Source of the DNA: Phoebastria nigripes | Lineage: Eukaryota > Chordata > Aves > Procellariiformes > Diomedeidae | Assembly (NCBI GenBank): GCA_035582835.1 | Contig: JAYKAV010000012.1 | Coordinates: forward strand, 1,701,877 to 1,765,876 | Length of the DNA stretch: 64,000 nucleotides | Direction: 5' to 3' | Part shown: positions 33,219 to 46,141 of the stretch, piece by piece | Layout of the letters: each line of letters begins with the position of its first letter | How positions within the stretch are numbered: position 1 is the first letter of the stretch | Made by a program: the position numbers and the translations under genes | The notes under the pieces: generated by a model | What the model was told of the DNA's origin: nothing | Seen by the model: only the letters and a program-made list of their open reading frames with translations | The model's database searches: none

Positions 33219-33240
33219 ATAATTCTTTTCCTGTGGAAGA

Positions 33241-36200
33241 TCAGGGTTTGCCTCCTGTGCTTTCAAACTTGAGCAGGGTCATTTCGTATGGTCCGATCCA
33301 GCAGTCGATGGCGAGCGGACCGGCGTGCAGGGAGGAGCGGGGCTCTCCTCTGCCAGCAGTGCCCGAAGGCAGCTCAGGGTCCCATTACCTGTGTCCCCTG
33401 GGATGTTTATTTACTTTAACTCCCTTGGCACCTTTGGGGATTCTTCTCCTTCCCAATCCGAGTAAGGTGCCAGGAGAACCTGGCTGGCTTTTCTGCTTTC
33501 TCCTTACTTCACTTTGTGCTCTCTGGGCCNGGCTTTTCGGCTCATCCGCCCCAAGCTCAGCAGGGAGGAGGAGGAGGCGGCAGCCTCTCGCCATGGAGGA
33601 TGCATCTTCTCCATAGGCTTTGCCTATTATCTGGAGGCAAAATGGGCTTTTTACAAACAGGGCGTCCTCAGCCCTGCATCACGGCCTGGCAAAGCCACTG
33701 CCTCCCCTCGAGGTCCGAGGGGCGTGCGGGGTGGCTCCTCACGCAANGGCCGTCGTGGCCGGTGGGGTCCAGGGACGCCCTCCTCCGCCCGCGCCACCTC
33801 TGCCGGGGAAGCCCTGGTTGCGTCCATGGTGGGCCCGTTCGGCTGGGGGGGACGGCCACCGCGCTGCTGCTGAGCGCCCGGGCAGGGCCAGATCCTGCCT
33901 CTGCCAGGAACGAACCCGTGCCACCCCCCTGCGCGCCCCGGCACGCCGCCGCGCTTCTCCCGTGCGCTCCTGTGACCGTTCTGCTGGTTTGGGACTTTCA
34001 GGCGGTGGCGAGCAGCCTGGTGCCTCTTCACTCACGCTGCTGCAGGACGGGCTCNGGGGATATCGCGTGCATCCGAACGCGGGCTCCTTCCCTGCCTCTC
34101 CAGCAATGACGCGTGTTTTTTGGCCTCTGTGCAAAATGGAGGGGACCCCAAACCTCTCCCCAAAGGCAAAAGATGGGCGAAGTGCGGCTCTGGCCTGTGA
34201 GGGATGGGCGGGANGGCTCGGTTTCCCGGCGGCATTGCCTGCGCGTGGATGGGGCACGGGCACTTCTGTGGGGTATTTCAGATTTTCACAATGCAGATGA
34301 ATCGCAAAAAACGTGGCGAGAGGTTAAATGCCCGACTGGGACAGCGCTGCTCAGTCCTGGGCTGCAGCATCTCTGGGACCCGGCTGGAGGAGAAGCAGGT
34401 GCCCGGGGGCTGCTGTTAGACTACGGTTAGCGTTAGCTTACAGTAACGTTAGCTTAAGTGATGCTAGAAAAAATACAGGGCTGCTTGTATTAATTTATTT
34501 GGGGCCTCCGTACCTCCTGACGTGTATGTTGTGTTTGTTTTAATTAGGGCTAAATATTGATCTCACTGAAGACGACTGTAAGTAACCCCGTTTTGGGGAC
34601 AGCATTTGGTGCTCAGCGCAGCAGCGTCTACAGCCTCGTTAANGGCTGGATTTCTGGCTCGTTTCCACGGCTCTCGCTCCCCTTTGGTCTCCATCTTCTG
34701 ACCCACCTTGTTGTGTGGTGGGAGGACTCACAGAAGCTCCAGATCCTCAGTCACGGAGGAAAAAAAATAGTAAAAAGTAGTGGAAGAGATAAGGTTTATA
34801 TGGGAAGTGAAGGCTAATTACAGGCTGGGGATTTTCTCTGCCGCCCTGGCCCGGCGCCAGCGGGACAGGTGAGTTCTCTGGGGCAGAGCAGGGTCCGGTG
34901 GCCCTCGGTCATCCCCGGCCGGCAGCACGGGGCAGGGACTGCGCCCACCGGCAGCGCTGCGGGGGGGATGCCCTGCCTGCGGACCCCCGCTCCGGGGCTG
35001 CCCGCGCCTCCGGCAGCCCCCTGCCCTGCCTCTGCCTGCTGCGGGAATGCCCCGCCGCCATCCCACCGCGGCATCGCCCGCCTGGCAGAGCCGGCACGCT
35101 CCATCCCGGTGCAAAGAGGAGAGGGGGCAATGTGGGCGGCCGAGGGAGGAAGGCGATGGAGGGGCCGACCCCCGGCACGGTGCCAGGTCATGGCAGCCCG
35201 TGCCGCGCCGCGCCGGCGGGGTGTGCTGAGTTCCCCGGACTTGTTTTCATGGTCTCACCCAGCTCTGACCTGCCTCAAATGTTGACACAATGTCACGTTT
35301 CCGACTGCAGTCTTTCATGTGCAGCCGGAGGCTAAATACGGCTGCTGGTTCCTGGAAAAAGACGTGCCTGGCACCCTTTCAGCAGAAACCCGATCCCCAT
35401 GCAGGCTTGGCACAACAGCTGAATAACATGGCAATAACTCTTTCAGCAGCATTTCAACCCATAAATAGGGCTTCCCGAGTGACTCCTTGAAGTAAGGCAA
35501 GGAGGATACAATGATTTTTAGAAAAAGCAAAAAATAAAGCCAGCGTGCATGAAAAGTAAGTACGAGGAGGCAGCCCGGTTCGGAGCAGATCAAAGGAGAT
35601 NGTGGAGATGCTGAGTGTGGTTTGGTTAACACGAGCGCAGGATTGCCTCAAAAGGAAAGAAATCTCTTGAATTTTTTAAAGTCTCAGTCCTGTTTCATAC
35701 CAGCCCTGTGAAGGTAGGGCGAGAGCCTTCCTGAAAGCGAGGGCCCTTCCTAACCCCGGTGAGGACACAGAGACACATCATTTTAGCTTTTCACCACCTG
35801 TTTGGAAAGCTCCCATAACCGAGTGCTATGGGACTGGATGGTTTTTACAGGCATGTACCCCGGGAGCTGCTTTTTTGCATTATGCATGGACCAGGGCCTA
35901 AAATAATCTGCAGTGACGCACATTTTTTGCTGTGATTTTTTTTTCCCCCCTTTTTTTTTTTTTCTTTTCCAGGACTCCATTTTTCTGAACGTGCCATGAC
36001 TTTTGAGGACCACGCATGGTTAACCAGCCCCAGGGCTCCCGAGTCCCTGAATCAGCACGTCCGCCTGCAGACACCGAGCGGAGGGGGAGCGCTCCCCCCG
36101 GCCGTGACACGGCCATGGCGGGGAGAAGTGCCCTTCTGCTCTGCCCTGGCTTTCATCTGCAAAGCGTGTAGCTGCAAGTGCCGCGTGTTTACAAATGCAG

Positions 36201-38404
36201 GCATTGCAAGATCCCTTGAACTGTGTCCTAGTACAAAAGAGGCTTTGAAACAAGAAACACGTTGTCATGGCATGTTCCAGGCCAGCAGCACCAGACTGAA
36301 CCAGATAATTGCTGTTTCTGCTTTAGCTGCTTCATCGTGGAAAAAGCAGCAGGTATTGAGCAAGTCTTTTCTCCATTTAGACATTTGGTGTGATGCTCGG
36401 GATGGAAGGAGAGGGTCGGGAACGCCCGGGCAGACGGGGCAGAGGTGGGACGAGCCCAGCCGGTGCTGCGTACCGCTCCCGAACTCCACAGGGCTGGAGG
36501 CGAAATTACTCTGCTGGGTTCAGGTCGCGTAACCGTAGCCAGCGGAGCCGGTGATACTGCCCCTCGCTATGCCACACAGGGTATTCATGTGCTGTAACCC
36601 CGACTCGTGGCGTGCTGCCGGAGCCAGGAGATGCGATTCTCACAGCCACGCTCCAGACCTTTCCCACCGCCCTTCTCCGGGCACTTCATGGCACTCGAGA
36701 AATACCCAAGCACCTCTCGGTGGCAGCCAGCCAGGTAAAAACTGCTAATTGGCCCCTATGTTGAATATGTCCGTTACTGCCCCTGGGCTCGATGGCCGGG
36801 CAAGCAGTACCTTTGAACCGTTAGAAATGGCGGGCGCGATGGAGGGGGTGCCTGCGCTGTCATGCCCACACTCCCAGGGCACCGCACTCCCATGCTGGGG
36901 TTTTAAGAAATAGAGGGTAATACTTCTACCTGGCATTTTGAAATAATTTATTTCTTATGCATTTCTCTTTCTCCTGGGTGTGTTTTCGCTCTGGGCACGT
37001 CACTCCNTGGAGTCAGCTATTGCCATTACGCCCAGTGCCTTCGGAAACGGCAAAACAGTAAAGCTCTGGCTGGGAAGGGCTTTTCACTGCATGTGCCTCA
37101 TTAAAAACTGCAAAGCTGGGGAAGGCTGGGTAACACCACACAGCTGAGGGAAAACAGAGGAGTTTGGGACTTGTTTGCAAGAAGCGATGCTGAGGAATGC
37201 CTGAAGATAACAAGGCAGATCCCCCATCTCCTCTTGTGCATGCTGCTGCCCTCAGGAAAATGGGACCNGGATAGGGTCTGTCCCAGGCTGGTTGCTCCCG
37301 GCCTCCCCATACCCAACTCGTGACATCCACAGGGAGCCACAACCCTGGCCGGGACTCGGGCTGCCGACAGTCCTGCGGCATGGCCGGGTTAAGGCAGGTC
37401 TGGTTAAGGCAGGTAGGTGTCTGCCGCGGGACACCGGACCTTTGGCCGGCTCAGCGCTGCCCCGCACTCGTGCGTGTCCGTCCGCCTCCGCACCGGGCTG
37501 CGACCAGGGAACCCCGCTCTGTGGGGGCAAAAACGCTGACCAGGGAAGAGCTGGGTCAGCCNTCTGCAGCCTTGGGCTCGTCCCCAGAGGTCCATTTTAT
37601 CAACTCTCCCAAGCTCTGCTTTTTATTCCATTACCCAGGACGGGATGCCACTTTATTGTTTTCTGAACAACAGCTCAGGCCAAAAAATGGTGTCAGCGGT
37701 CTGTCGTCGCCAGAGCTGTCACACAAGAAGGAATAATTAGTTTTCTCTCTGCAATACAGCTTTATCTTTACTTCAGCCCGTGGTGCTGCTGGAAGTATTG
37801 CAATGTTCCCTTCTCCCGTGCGGGGCTCTCCCGGTAGCCTCGTTGCGTGCCTCCTTTCAGTGGCAGCTAGAAAAAAGGCAAAAGATATGTTCTGCTTTGA
37901 AAGTACTGATGAATATGCAAACAGTTAGGCCTGAAATATTACTTATCCTTGTCACGGGGTATGCACAGAGTTCGTATTTGCACTTTTGCCTGAGGATGTA
38001 TACAACATGAATGTGGAGCTGAGCAGCTTACAGAAGATTTAACTCTTATTTCTATTCTTGATGCCGAATCATTAATAAGGTTATGCCCACGTTCAGGGCC
38101 TTTCCCAGCGCTCTCCTCCTGCTGCAGCAGGGGTTTGGAAACCTGCCGGCAGAGTTTTACTTCAGCTATCGATTGGTGCGCAGCGGGGGTAATATTTCAT
38201 CCCGAATGGAAGCAGTCGCTGATGATTATCGCATGGTATTAGCACGTGTCATTGTGAAATCGGTGTGATTTGAGATGAAATGTGACCTATGGGCATAGGC
38301 AACCACATTCTAATGTATTCTAGCTGCGTTACGCTGCATGGGTAACACCAGGGCTTGACGAGCTATTACTGTTGCTCGTACCATGCTGATTAAAAACCCC
38401 AGCT
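33241..38404. other. Non-coding DNA downstream of BHLHE40
   Basis: GC-rich DNA (notably 33.5-34.2 and 34.8-35.25 kb) has long but overlapping chance frames on both strands, none resembling a protein family I know. A 10 bp direct repeat CGTTAGCTTA occurs at 34431-34440 and 34447-34456. Isolated Ns are dense here (33530, 33747, 34055, 34214, 34643, 35601). Confidence 0.55.
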
Positions 38405-38475
38405 TGCTCCTGCTCCCATTGAAATCAGTGGGAGGTCTGTCATTGCCTTCAGTGAGTGCTGGACCGGATCCAGAT
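38405..38475. repeat. Decayed palindromic amniote repeat (copy 4)
   Basis: GCTCCCATTGAAATCAGTGGGAG is followed by GTCATTGCCTTCAGTGAGTGC, a degraded reverse complement of the first arm. The two arms form an imperfect palindrome of about 20 bp per arm. This is the hallmark 'CTCCCATTGAAGTCAATGGGAG...GCCATTGACTTCAATGGGAGC' arrangement of the repeat family seen elsewhere in the window. Confidence 0.6.
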
Positions 38476-40210
38476 TTCACTTCACAGTATGCATTATTCC
38501 ATGGGATTAAAGAGGTGCAGGGAGTGGGATATCTCTCCCTCACTGATCTCTACCGCTTAGACGTTTGCCTTGGAGCTGGTCGGGACATGAGGTACCCGAC
38601 CTGGTTTTGGTGACTACCCAGGGAGGAGACGAGCAGCGTGTTCTCTGCGGCAGCTGCAACAGCTGTACGAGCAGCAGCCGCAGCAGTGCCAAAATATCAC
38701 GGTCCAAAAGGTCAGCCAAGGCTGGGGTGCTGCTCTGGGGGTGCAGGTTAAACATGAGGTGCTGGGCAGCCCCAGAGCACGGCTGGGCACCCCCCCTTGA
38801 ATGAGCATACCTGGGTGGTATGGGGACAAGGCAGGCGGGGAGGCTCCGCTTGCTGTTGGTGGGACAGGGATTCCCATAAGCGTTGCGTACCCCATTTCAT
38901 GGGGGTCAAAGCATTCGACCCCACCAGCGTGCCAGAGCCCCAGTTTGCAAATGAAAAAGCCCGAGCACGCCCCGGGAGCCTCGGAGGAGGCCCTGGCTCT
39001 GCACACGCTGGTCAGGAGAGAGACGGTTGGGGAGGGGTTTTCGCTGGTTCTTGATTTCAAACAAGCGTTTGACCTCAAAAGCCATACTGGCTGCTCTGGG
39101 GCTGAATTCCCCTCATGGTGTGGGAGGGCTCCTCAGGGCACCACGGCGGCTGCAAGTGCGGATCCCGCCGGGGCCCTGCCCGTCCCCATCCCACCGGCCG
39201 GGTCTTTGGGTGGAGGATGACTCAGGGCCCTGTGCAGGAAGGGCCGCGGAGGGAGGGGGTGGCAGTGACCCCCCCCCAGCGCTGCTGGGGAACTGAAGCA
39301 ATCTGTTTATCATGGAAAAACTGCTCTTTGCAGCAATTCAAATGGAAACTTCCCAGAATGACTCTTGCAGAGCTTTCCCCTTGAATCACCGCGCCTCCGA
39401 AGAGCTGCTTTCTAAGACGATGCCCTTGGGAAAGCTGTCATCGGCCTCGGCTGTGCCGCGGTGGCTCCTTCCCTGCAGCACAGCCGGTCTCCGTCTCTTC
39501 TCAGGCCCATTTCTATCAGAGCATCTCTGCTCAGTTTGGCTGGATGGAAGTGTCTGATGAGCAAAAGCAGGTCCAGGAGTGCAGGAGCCCCTGAAGGCCA
39601 CAGGCTGGGGCTCAGCTCGGGGGCTGAGCCCAGCTTTTGGTCTGCAGACCACAGCAGGGGCTTGCCCCAGGAGGGACAGGTAAGTGACCGCCAGCACGGA
39701 GGTGTCCCACGAGCCGCACCGCTTGGGTTTGGAGGATGAAAGGCCAGAGGATGGTGGTCGGCCCCGCCACCCTGTGCCTGGCACCGGGCACTCGCCCCAA
39801 CTCGGGGACCATGCCGGGATGGAGGCTCTGACGGCAGCATCCACTGCCATCTCGTGAANGCCATTTGCCTCTTTTCCCTGCCTGCTGGCTGCCCGTCACC
39901 CTTTCCATGGTTTAAGTGAGTGTCCAAAGGTCATGGAGAATTCAGCCTCTGCCCGGTGGCTCACGTAGCCGAATGAATAAGGAGTGAGTGTGTGACGCCT
40001 GACTCAATCCGCTCCTGCGTGCAAACCCGCCGGGTGCTTTGCATCCCGTGCTGACACGACCGCTATAAAACCTGCGCCAGCGGAGAGCTTGGAGCACGTG
40101 CATCGCCCGCTGTGCCGTGCCTGCAGCCCGCGTGCCTTGCACGAGGCCCCTCGCCCGGCACGCAGCCCCCAAGGGATGCTCCCCAGGCAGCCGGGGAGGC
40201 CTGTCCCCGG
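38476..40210. other. Non-coding DNA downstream of BHLHE40
   Basis: No gene is recognised. A C10 run lies near 39270. Complementary overlapping frames at 38.6-39.9 kb show no recognisable domain, and each has counterparts of similar length on the opposite strand, as expected by chance in GC-rich sequence. Confidence 0.55.
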
Positions 40211-40268
40211 CAGCGGGCAGGGCAGCGGGCAGGGCAGCGGGCAGGGCAGCGGGCAGGGCAGCGGGCAC
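40211..40268 (+). repeat. 12 bp minisatellite (CAGCGGGCAGGG)n
   Basis: There are four perfect tandem copies of CAGCGGGCAGGG and a partial fifth (CAGCGGGCA). Because the unit is a multiple of three, every frame across it stays open and encodes a repeat (GSGQ on + or CPAR on -). This explains the long ORFs here without implying a gene. Confidence 0.95.
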
Positions 40269-43200
40269 GCTGCCTCCGCCGTGAGGCGTTTCCAGGCCAG
40301 CGTAACCACAACTGCGTGTACAGCTCTGAGTCGTCAGCCTCGCAGATTGGGAAAAGATATGAAGGAGCTGGGTGTCGCAAGGGGTGGGCGGCCATGGAGC
40401 CGGGCAGGGGGTGGGGAGGGAGGGCAGGTTATGGCACCCCAGTGATCCCCGCTGTTGCCCTTGGAGCAAAGCTACCGGGGATTTTTCTGCATTTATTCCT
40501 GTCCTCCCCACGGTGCTTGTCCCCATAGTAACAGAGCAGCCTGGCACTGCAGCACTTGGTGACATTCCTGGTCCCCAGGCGGGAACTGAGNCCCCCGAGG
40601 CCGTACCCCGGCACGTGCCGTACCCCCACACCTCGGTGGGGCACACAGGGCCGGGGACACCTTTCCTGCACTTCAGAGCACGTCAAGTTTTCACTGTCTC
40701 TCTGCAGCCCTGGAAAAGCAAACAGAACTGCCGGCCAAGGGGATGGCACAGCCGGGCAGGTGTGGGGCTGGCCAGGACCTGGTAAGAGCTTGCCCAGGGC
40801 GAGGGATGGCTGGTGGCAGAGGCTTGCCCCCAGGGCTGGTGGCAGATGCTCGTCCCTGGTGCCCGCAGCAAGCGGTTGCACGCCGGGGCTCGTGGGGTGC
40901 GCTGGTGCGAATGCCATGCCGGCGGTCAGCCGGGCACCTGCTCTGGCAAAGCCAGGCGCTGCCATGCGTGTGACGAGCACGAGCCCCGGCTGCTGTGCGC
41001 TGGTGAGGCATTAACCGCAGAGGGGTTTTCCAGCTGCAGCCGGGCTCCGGCAAACACCTGGGCACTTGAGGTCAGGAGGTATTTGCAACACGAGCTTTTT
41101 GAACCCATGAGTGAGGCAAAGGTGTTTTTTAAGGAGACCAGCAAGACCGAGATCTCCGTGCAGATCCTGGAGCCACTCGGAAGATGAGTCAAAGGATTCC
41201 TGAAACGATTAGAGCTGCGAGGTGCAGCAGCACCGACACATCCACCGTCGGCAGCACTGCCAGGCTCCCTCGGCCAGCTGCTCATGCTTTCTGTTTAATA
41301 AGCCATATTAGGCAACTTCCCATTAAAAATGTTTACGGGAATATATAAATATTCACTTATACAGAACTTGCCTGGCCCTTTGTGCACAGAGTGGTGGCGA
41401 GAGTGACTTGAATTGTTATAAATCTATCAAGAAAGCTTGAGATGGAGCCTGCCGTGTGGCGAGGAGATGGGTGTCCTGGAGCCCCGGTGGGGGATGGCAG
41501 CGGGATGGGAGACCTCGCTCAGCGGGATGTAGCACCCCGCCGAGCAGGACAGGGCCACCACGGGACCTGCGCCACGTCCCTCAGCGCCCAGCCGCAGGCA
41601 GCGTGGGCCGGGTTTTCCCTCGTGTGATTTCCCGATGGCCGCAGGAAGAGCATGCACAGACCCGATCTGGACTAAATCAAAGGAATTTTTTTTTCATTTG
41701 CTGTCTTACGCGCTGACCACTAAACCACATCCTTCAAGCCTGAGCCCAGCACAGTGAAACAAAAACTAGGCCAGGGCTTTTTGCTCTTTTTTTTTTCTTT
41801 CTTTTCCCTTTGTGCATCAGTTGGGTGCAAAGCTGGCACACGCCTCTCCTCCAGCCCCTCCGCTCCCCATGGAGCCCAGCGCATCCCCACGGGATTGCCC
41901 TCTCCCAGGGCAGCCTGGCATTTCCCCCACCCCAATCACCCCGAGCGAACGACTTGCAGCTCCACGTGAAACCTGGGAACTATCCAGATTATGTCCACTG
42001 AGCACAGTGTCAGTGGGGAACAAACATAGAGGAATAATAAGTAATGACGTCCTGGCAGTTCGTGTTGTCAGGACCAAATAAGACGCAACGTGGGGATTGT
42101 ACTTAGCTCTCACCCGACTGCATTAAGCAGGTGAGTGTTGTACAGTCTGACCATGAGATTGGAGCAAACTGGAGGGGACCCGTTGGCAAAGAGCCCCCAG
42201 TTGCTGGCAGGAGCGGTGGCCGCAGTGTGACAGCAGTCCCCGGGCAGCATGTCAAGAGCAGGGCTTGCATCGGTCGCGATCTGCCTGCATAGGGAAGTTC
42301 TCACGTTTAAAGAACAGAGAGCAGCTTTATTGTTTTATTTTGCAAACCAAAACCAGCCGGGAGTTTCTGAAGTGTCTGCCATCCCCGCAGAGAGCTGTTT
42401 AGTCATGCCTGGTGTGTATGCATGTGAGACAGAGTGTAGGGGAGGGAGTCTCTAGGACTTTGCAAAGATTAAAGATTTATGCTGACCCTTGAATCTGATC
42501 CAAGGCTACTAATCTGCCCTGATCCTATCGTCTGCTCAGGGTGGATCTATTTCACTTTCCTTTATGGTATTCCTGACTCACTCCGCTCCCACTCCAGGCC
42601 AGCCCAGTGGGAATGGGAAGCACTACCACATATTTGTTTGGGTTTGCATTTAAAGCTCTGGACCTGTAGTGGGTGCAGCTCATAAAGGAAACCAGTGTGG
42701 ATAAGATATGGGTGAGCTGAATGCTTGGAAACCACTCCCAAACACAAGCTGAAGTGGTTTGAAATCAAGGTGGAGTGATGTACAGAAGGCACAATACTTG
42801 GCAGCTACGCCCAACGTGTGAGAAAGGCATTTAAATCCAAGGTGGGAAGATAGGCAGGGCATCCAACCTGCTTCCGCGGGAGACAGCTCGTTGCCTTGCG
42901 GGGTCTGTAATGCCAGGTGTAACCTTTCTGGCAGAGAACCGGGTATCGACCCCCTCCATCTGCCCACCCACCCTCTCCGACTCTGCACTCCCCTGTGAGA
43001 CCTCCGTGGGCCTGTGGGAAGCCGTGCCGAGGGTACTGCTCATGCCCCGGCACCGCTCCGCCTGGGAGATGGTTCCTTGTGCTCCATCACCCCGTACTGA
43101 AATGCTCCTGATGGCTGCTGGGGATTTAGTATGGAAAACAAAGTGCAGAGGAAAATATAGACCTGATTTTGTTGAGGGCAGGATAAATCTCCTCTGCCCT

Positions 43201-45379
43201 TGCAAAAAAAGGCGTGGCAGAAAGAGAAATAGGAGCTTTCCACTCCCCCCGGCTCTCCTCTGCCTCAGCCACACGCGTCAGACTGGGTCTGGGGGAAGGC
43301 TGGGGATGCCAGAGCAGCTTGGCCCACGTGCCAGCCGGGCTGGGGATGGATAACACCCACCTGGGCACCGCCGGCGGTACCGGAGCCATGGGCAGACAAG
43401 CAAACAGTATCAGTCATAAGGACCTGGCCCGTGGCTGAACGGACCAGGAGATGAAGAGCGCGGTGTATCCTATTTCAGATCCCCTGGGACATCCTGTTCT
43501 CCTGATAACTGATGATATGTAAATATAGCAAATGCAAAGCGAGGCACTTTCCTACCATGCCTTGCTCAGGCTGCATATAGAAAGGGGCTGAAACCTAGCA
43601 GCGCAGTTGGAAACACCCATCTGCAACTGTGAAATCGGCATCATGCTTTATTTTTAGTTTAAAATGAAGTTCCTGTTTGTAAGGCCAGAAGGGTTACAGG
43701 AAAAAAAAAGATGAAGCGGGATCATTTACTGCTATTTTTCTTTTCACGTGTCCTTCCTTCCTTCCTCCCTCCTGAGAAATAGGATGTAGCACATCACTAT
43801 TCCAGGCTGCAGTATTTGCTCACAGGAACGCTGGTTTCTGCTCCCTCCGAAGAGGCCCATTACGCCTTGTGTAACAAAAGGCACCAGTCTCCCAACCACG
43901 CCAATTACCCTTGATTTCTAGTTGCTACATGAAGGCGCTTATCTCATGGAAATGAAATGCTGTCTTCACACTGACTTGCACTTCCTTTCTCTTTCATCAG
44001 AGTTTTGGGCTGCCCCTGCCAGGCGGGGGTGAAGGGCAGGTCAGGCAGCGGGACCGGGGATCCCTCCCCATCTGATCAGCCGAATCCCCCTCCTCCCCGG
44101 GCAGCTGATCCCCCCCAGCAGCGGCAGGGTGGGCCGCAAGAGTTGGTCAGGTCAGCCAAACGAGCCTTTTTAACTAGCAAAGCCAAGCACTAATTAGTCT
44201 GGTGTCTAATTCCTCGACCCAGCACCCAGGCTGTGTATTTCTCCTTCAGGTGGGGGTCACCCAGACGCCGTGGAAGGAGAGCTGCGGGGATGCGTTTTGG
44301 CAGGCGCCCACGCGTTTTTCTCCTTCCTGTGCCCCAGAAGGGAAAGGTAATTGCGAGCTGACAGGAGGGAAACTGCGAGCTGCTGATGGGAATTCCCAGC
44401 TGAGGGGTTTCAAGAGCGGTGGGAGCTTTGGCGTATGGATTAGGTCACTTATATATACTGTAGTGTGAAGGAACAGGCAGTTTTGCTAATTCCCTTGCAC
44501 TTTAGTTTAATAAAGTAGGATTTGTCTGGTGGGAAAGTGCAACAGTGGGATTTAAGCTGTGTGAGTCTCATGACTGGTGCTCGCCTAGCGGGGTGGGAAG
44601 AAGGGATGCATCGTTTGCATTCTGTCTCCTCTGTGCTCCTGTGGTTTTAAACACGTTTTCTGAGTGCCCGCAGCTTCCGATGAGCTTTATTTGGGATTAA
44701 GTTTATTAAAAAAACACGTATGCAGATACCCACACTAAATTCTGTAGCCCAGTTTTTCAGAAACCGGAGTGCCCTATGTCTAGGGAGAACCAAGACCGCT
44801 CGGTTTGTTAAGTGCCTTATGTCAAGACTCACNTAAACTGAAAAAGGATAAAGAGGGGGATGGACAGTACGTAGAAGGAGACGGGGCAAATTAATATGTT
44901 ACAGCCTCTGTAGGGAAACGAGATCCTTCTGCTTCTGGTTTTAATGAGAAAGGCCCCAATGGAAATTTTAAATCTGGATCTGCATCAAATCCTCAAAGTT
45001 CAGGGAGTTTAGAACAAGGAGTTCAGTCCAGTCCATCATGCACCAGAGCTATCTGCAAAATTCACATCCTCACATTTTTTTCCAGCAATGAATTCTGCCA
45101 AAGATGCGTGCTTGGATGTGAGGTATTTTTCTTCTTTTTCATCCCTTTTGCTAATTTAATTTCCAGATCTAAATCAAATTTTTCCATCTCAGACTTCCAC
45201 AAGCTGGGATGCATTGTCTGCAGTTATGAAGCTGTCACGGCTTTGTTACGCCCTGTATTGCATGTTGAGATGTCGGAGGTGTTTACCTGCCTGCAATAGA
45301 AACGACCGAGTGAAGGGGAGGCCTGAAGGTTAGGCACTGGCTTGGTTTATTGCCAAATGGAGTGAAAGCTTTCTGATGT
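40269..45379. other. Non-coding DNA downstream of BHLHE40
   Basis: No exon is recognised. GC-rich sequence to about 43.4 kb gives way to AT-richer stretches, for example 41290-41365 and 43600-43680. A CCTTCCTTCCTTCC run lies near 43752. Non-coding conservation is possible in the AT-rich islands but cannot be judged from one sequence. Confidence 0.5.
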
Positions 45380-45440
45380 GATAGTGAGCAAGTCATTACA
45401 TTGCTCCTGCACTTCGTTTCCTCCTTATTAAAAGAGGATA
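45380..45440 (+). repeat. MIR/amniote-SINE-like relic, central part
   Basis: GTGAGCAAGTCATTACATTGCTCCTGCACTTCGTTTCCTCC, then TTATTAAAAGAGGATAAAA, follows the MIR core pattern 'TGGGCAAGTCACTTAACCTCTCTGTGCCTCAGTTTCCTCATCTGTAAAATGGGGATAATA' with few gaps. This is the best-preserved MIR-like fragment in the window. Confidence 0.6.
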
Positions 45441-46095
45441 AAACCCAACCAATTATTGGGATATGCACAAATATGCCATTGATGAGGGCCCTGAGCAACC
45501 GGGCACATTTTCTGAGGAGCCTTGAAGCAGCAAGGCACAGAAGCCACATGCTGGGCTGTCCCTTTTTTTTATTCTTTTTTGGTTTCTTGGTTGTAGAATA
45601 AGAGCTAATCAGAGTGATGCTCTCTAGCAGGCTTTTGTGTATGGCATTACAGTAAAATCCTAAATTCCCTTTCCTGCTCATGCATATAAAGCAGGAAGAA
45701 CTAGGATGGCTGCAGACTATTTCTATTTTCAGATGATTTAGCCAAGGAGAAAATAACTGGATGGCTGGAAGAAGGAGCATTTGATAGGAAATAACCTTGG
45801 AGCACAGCTCTCTGACACAATGGCGTGCGAGGTGCCCAGCTTCTTGAGACGACCATGCCCCATGAAATGCAACTTCCAGAGTTGTATGGGGAATGTAACT
45901 TCCAGAGGAGACGACAAAGGACAATAAAGACAACCAGAGCACGCAGAATCCAATGCAAGAGAGACTGCAGAGCGGGCTGGGTGCTCCTTTCTGCTTCTCT
46001 GCTCCTCATCAAGAAATGGTTTCAGCATTGACATACATAAAGTTCCTCCTGTTCAGTTTAGGACTCCTACTAGGTGCTGAGGCAATGAGTTGAGT
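45441..46095. other. Non-coding DNA with a short direct repeat
   Basis: A 16 bp near-duplicate (AATGCAACTTCCAGAG and AATGTAACTTCCAGAG) occurs at about 45867-45882 and 45892-45907. A 219-residue open frame on the minus strand (45283-45942) crosses the MIR-like relic and shows no recognisable family, so it is not called. Confidence 0.5.
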
Positions 46096-46141
46096 ATTTG
46101 GCTGGTGTAAATCAGTGCAGCTCAACTGACTTGGTTCACGT
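46096..46141. repeat. Decayed palindromic amniote repeat (copy 5)
   Basis: TTTGGCTGGTGTAAATCAGTGCAGCTCAACTGACTTGGTTCACG resembles 'CTGGTGTAAATCAGTGTAGCTCCATTGACTTCAATGGAGC', a well-known half of a palindromic repeat frequent in sauropsid DNA. Only the left arm is well kept. Confidence 0.55.

Larger units (their letters stand above)
31528..33240 (+). other. BHLHE40: BHLHE40 3' untranslated region
   Basis: The 3'UTR begins at the stop and probably ends about 20 nt after AATAAA at 33213-33218. It has three parts. The first 80 nt form a pyrimidine tract ending in 43 T. The middle (about 31.65-32.84 kb) is divergent, with TA-dinucleotide runs, upstream AATAAA hexamers at 32168 and 32217, and an old repeat relic. 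The last 390 nt or so (from about 32848) strongly resemble the end of the mammalian BHLHE40 mRNA as I remember it. The end point is inferred from the hexamer and that resemblance. Confidence 0.85.

Noticed and set aside
33514..34300. Cluster of overlapping 120-226 residue frames just past BHLHE40
   Set aside because: The sequence is GC-rich with few stops. All frames on both strands are about equally open, and several include N codons.
40004..40528. Repeat protein with CPAR or GSGQ units
   Set aside because: This is fully explained by the 12 bp minisatellite translated in different frames; no start context, splice sites or conserved flanks.
45283..45942. 219-residue minus-strand frame
   Set aside because: It crosses a MIR-like relic, has no recognised domain, and its lysine-rich patch comes from a T-rich stretch.
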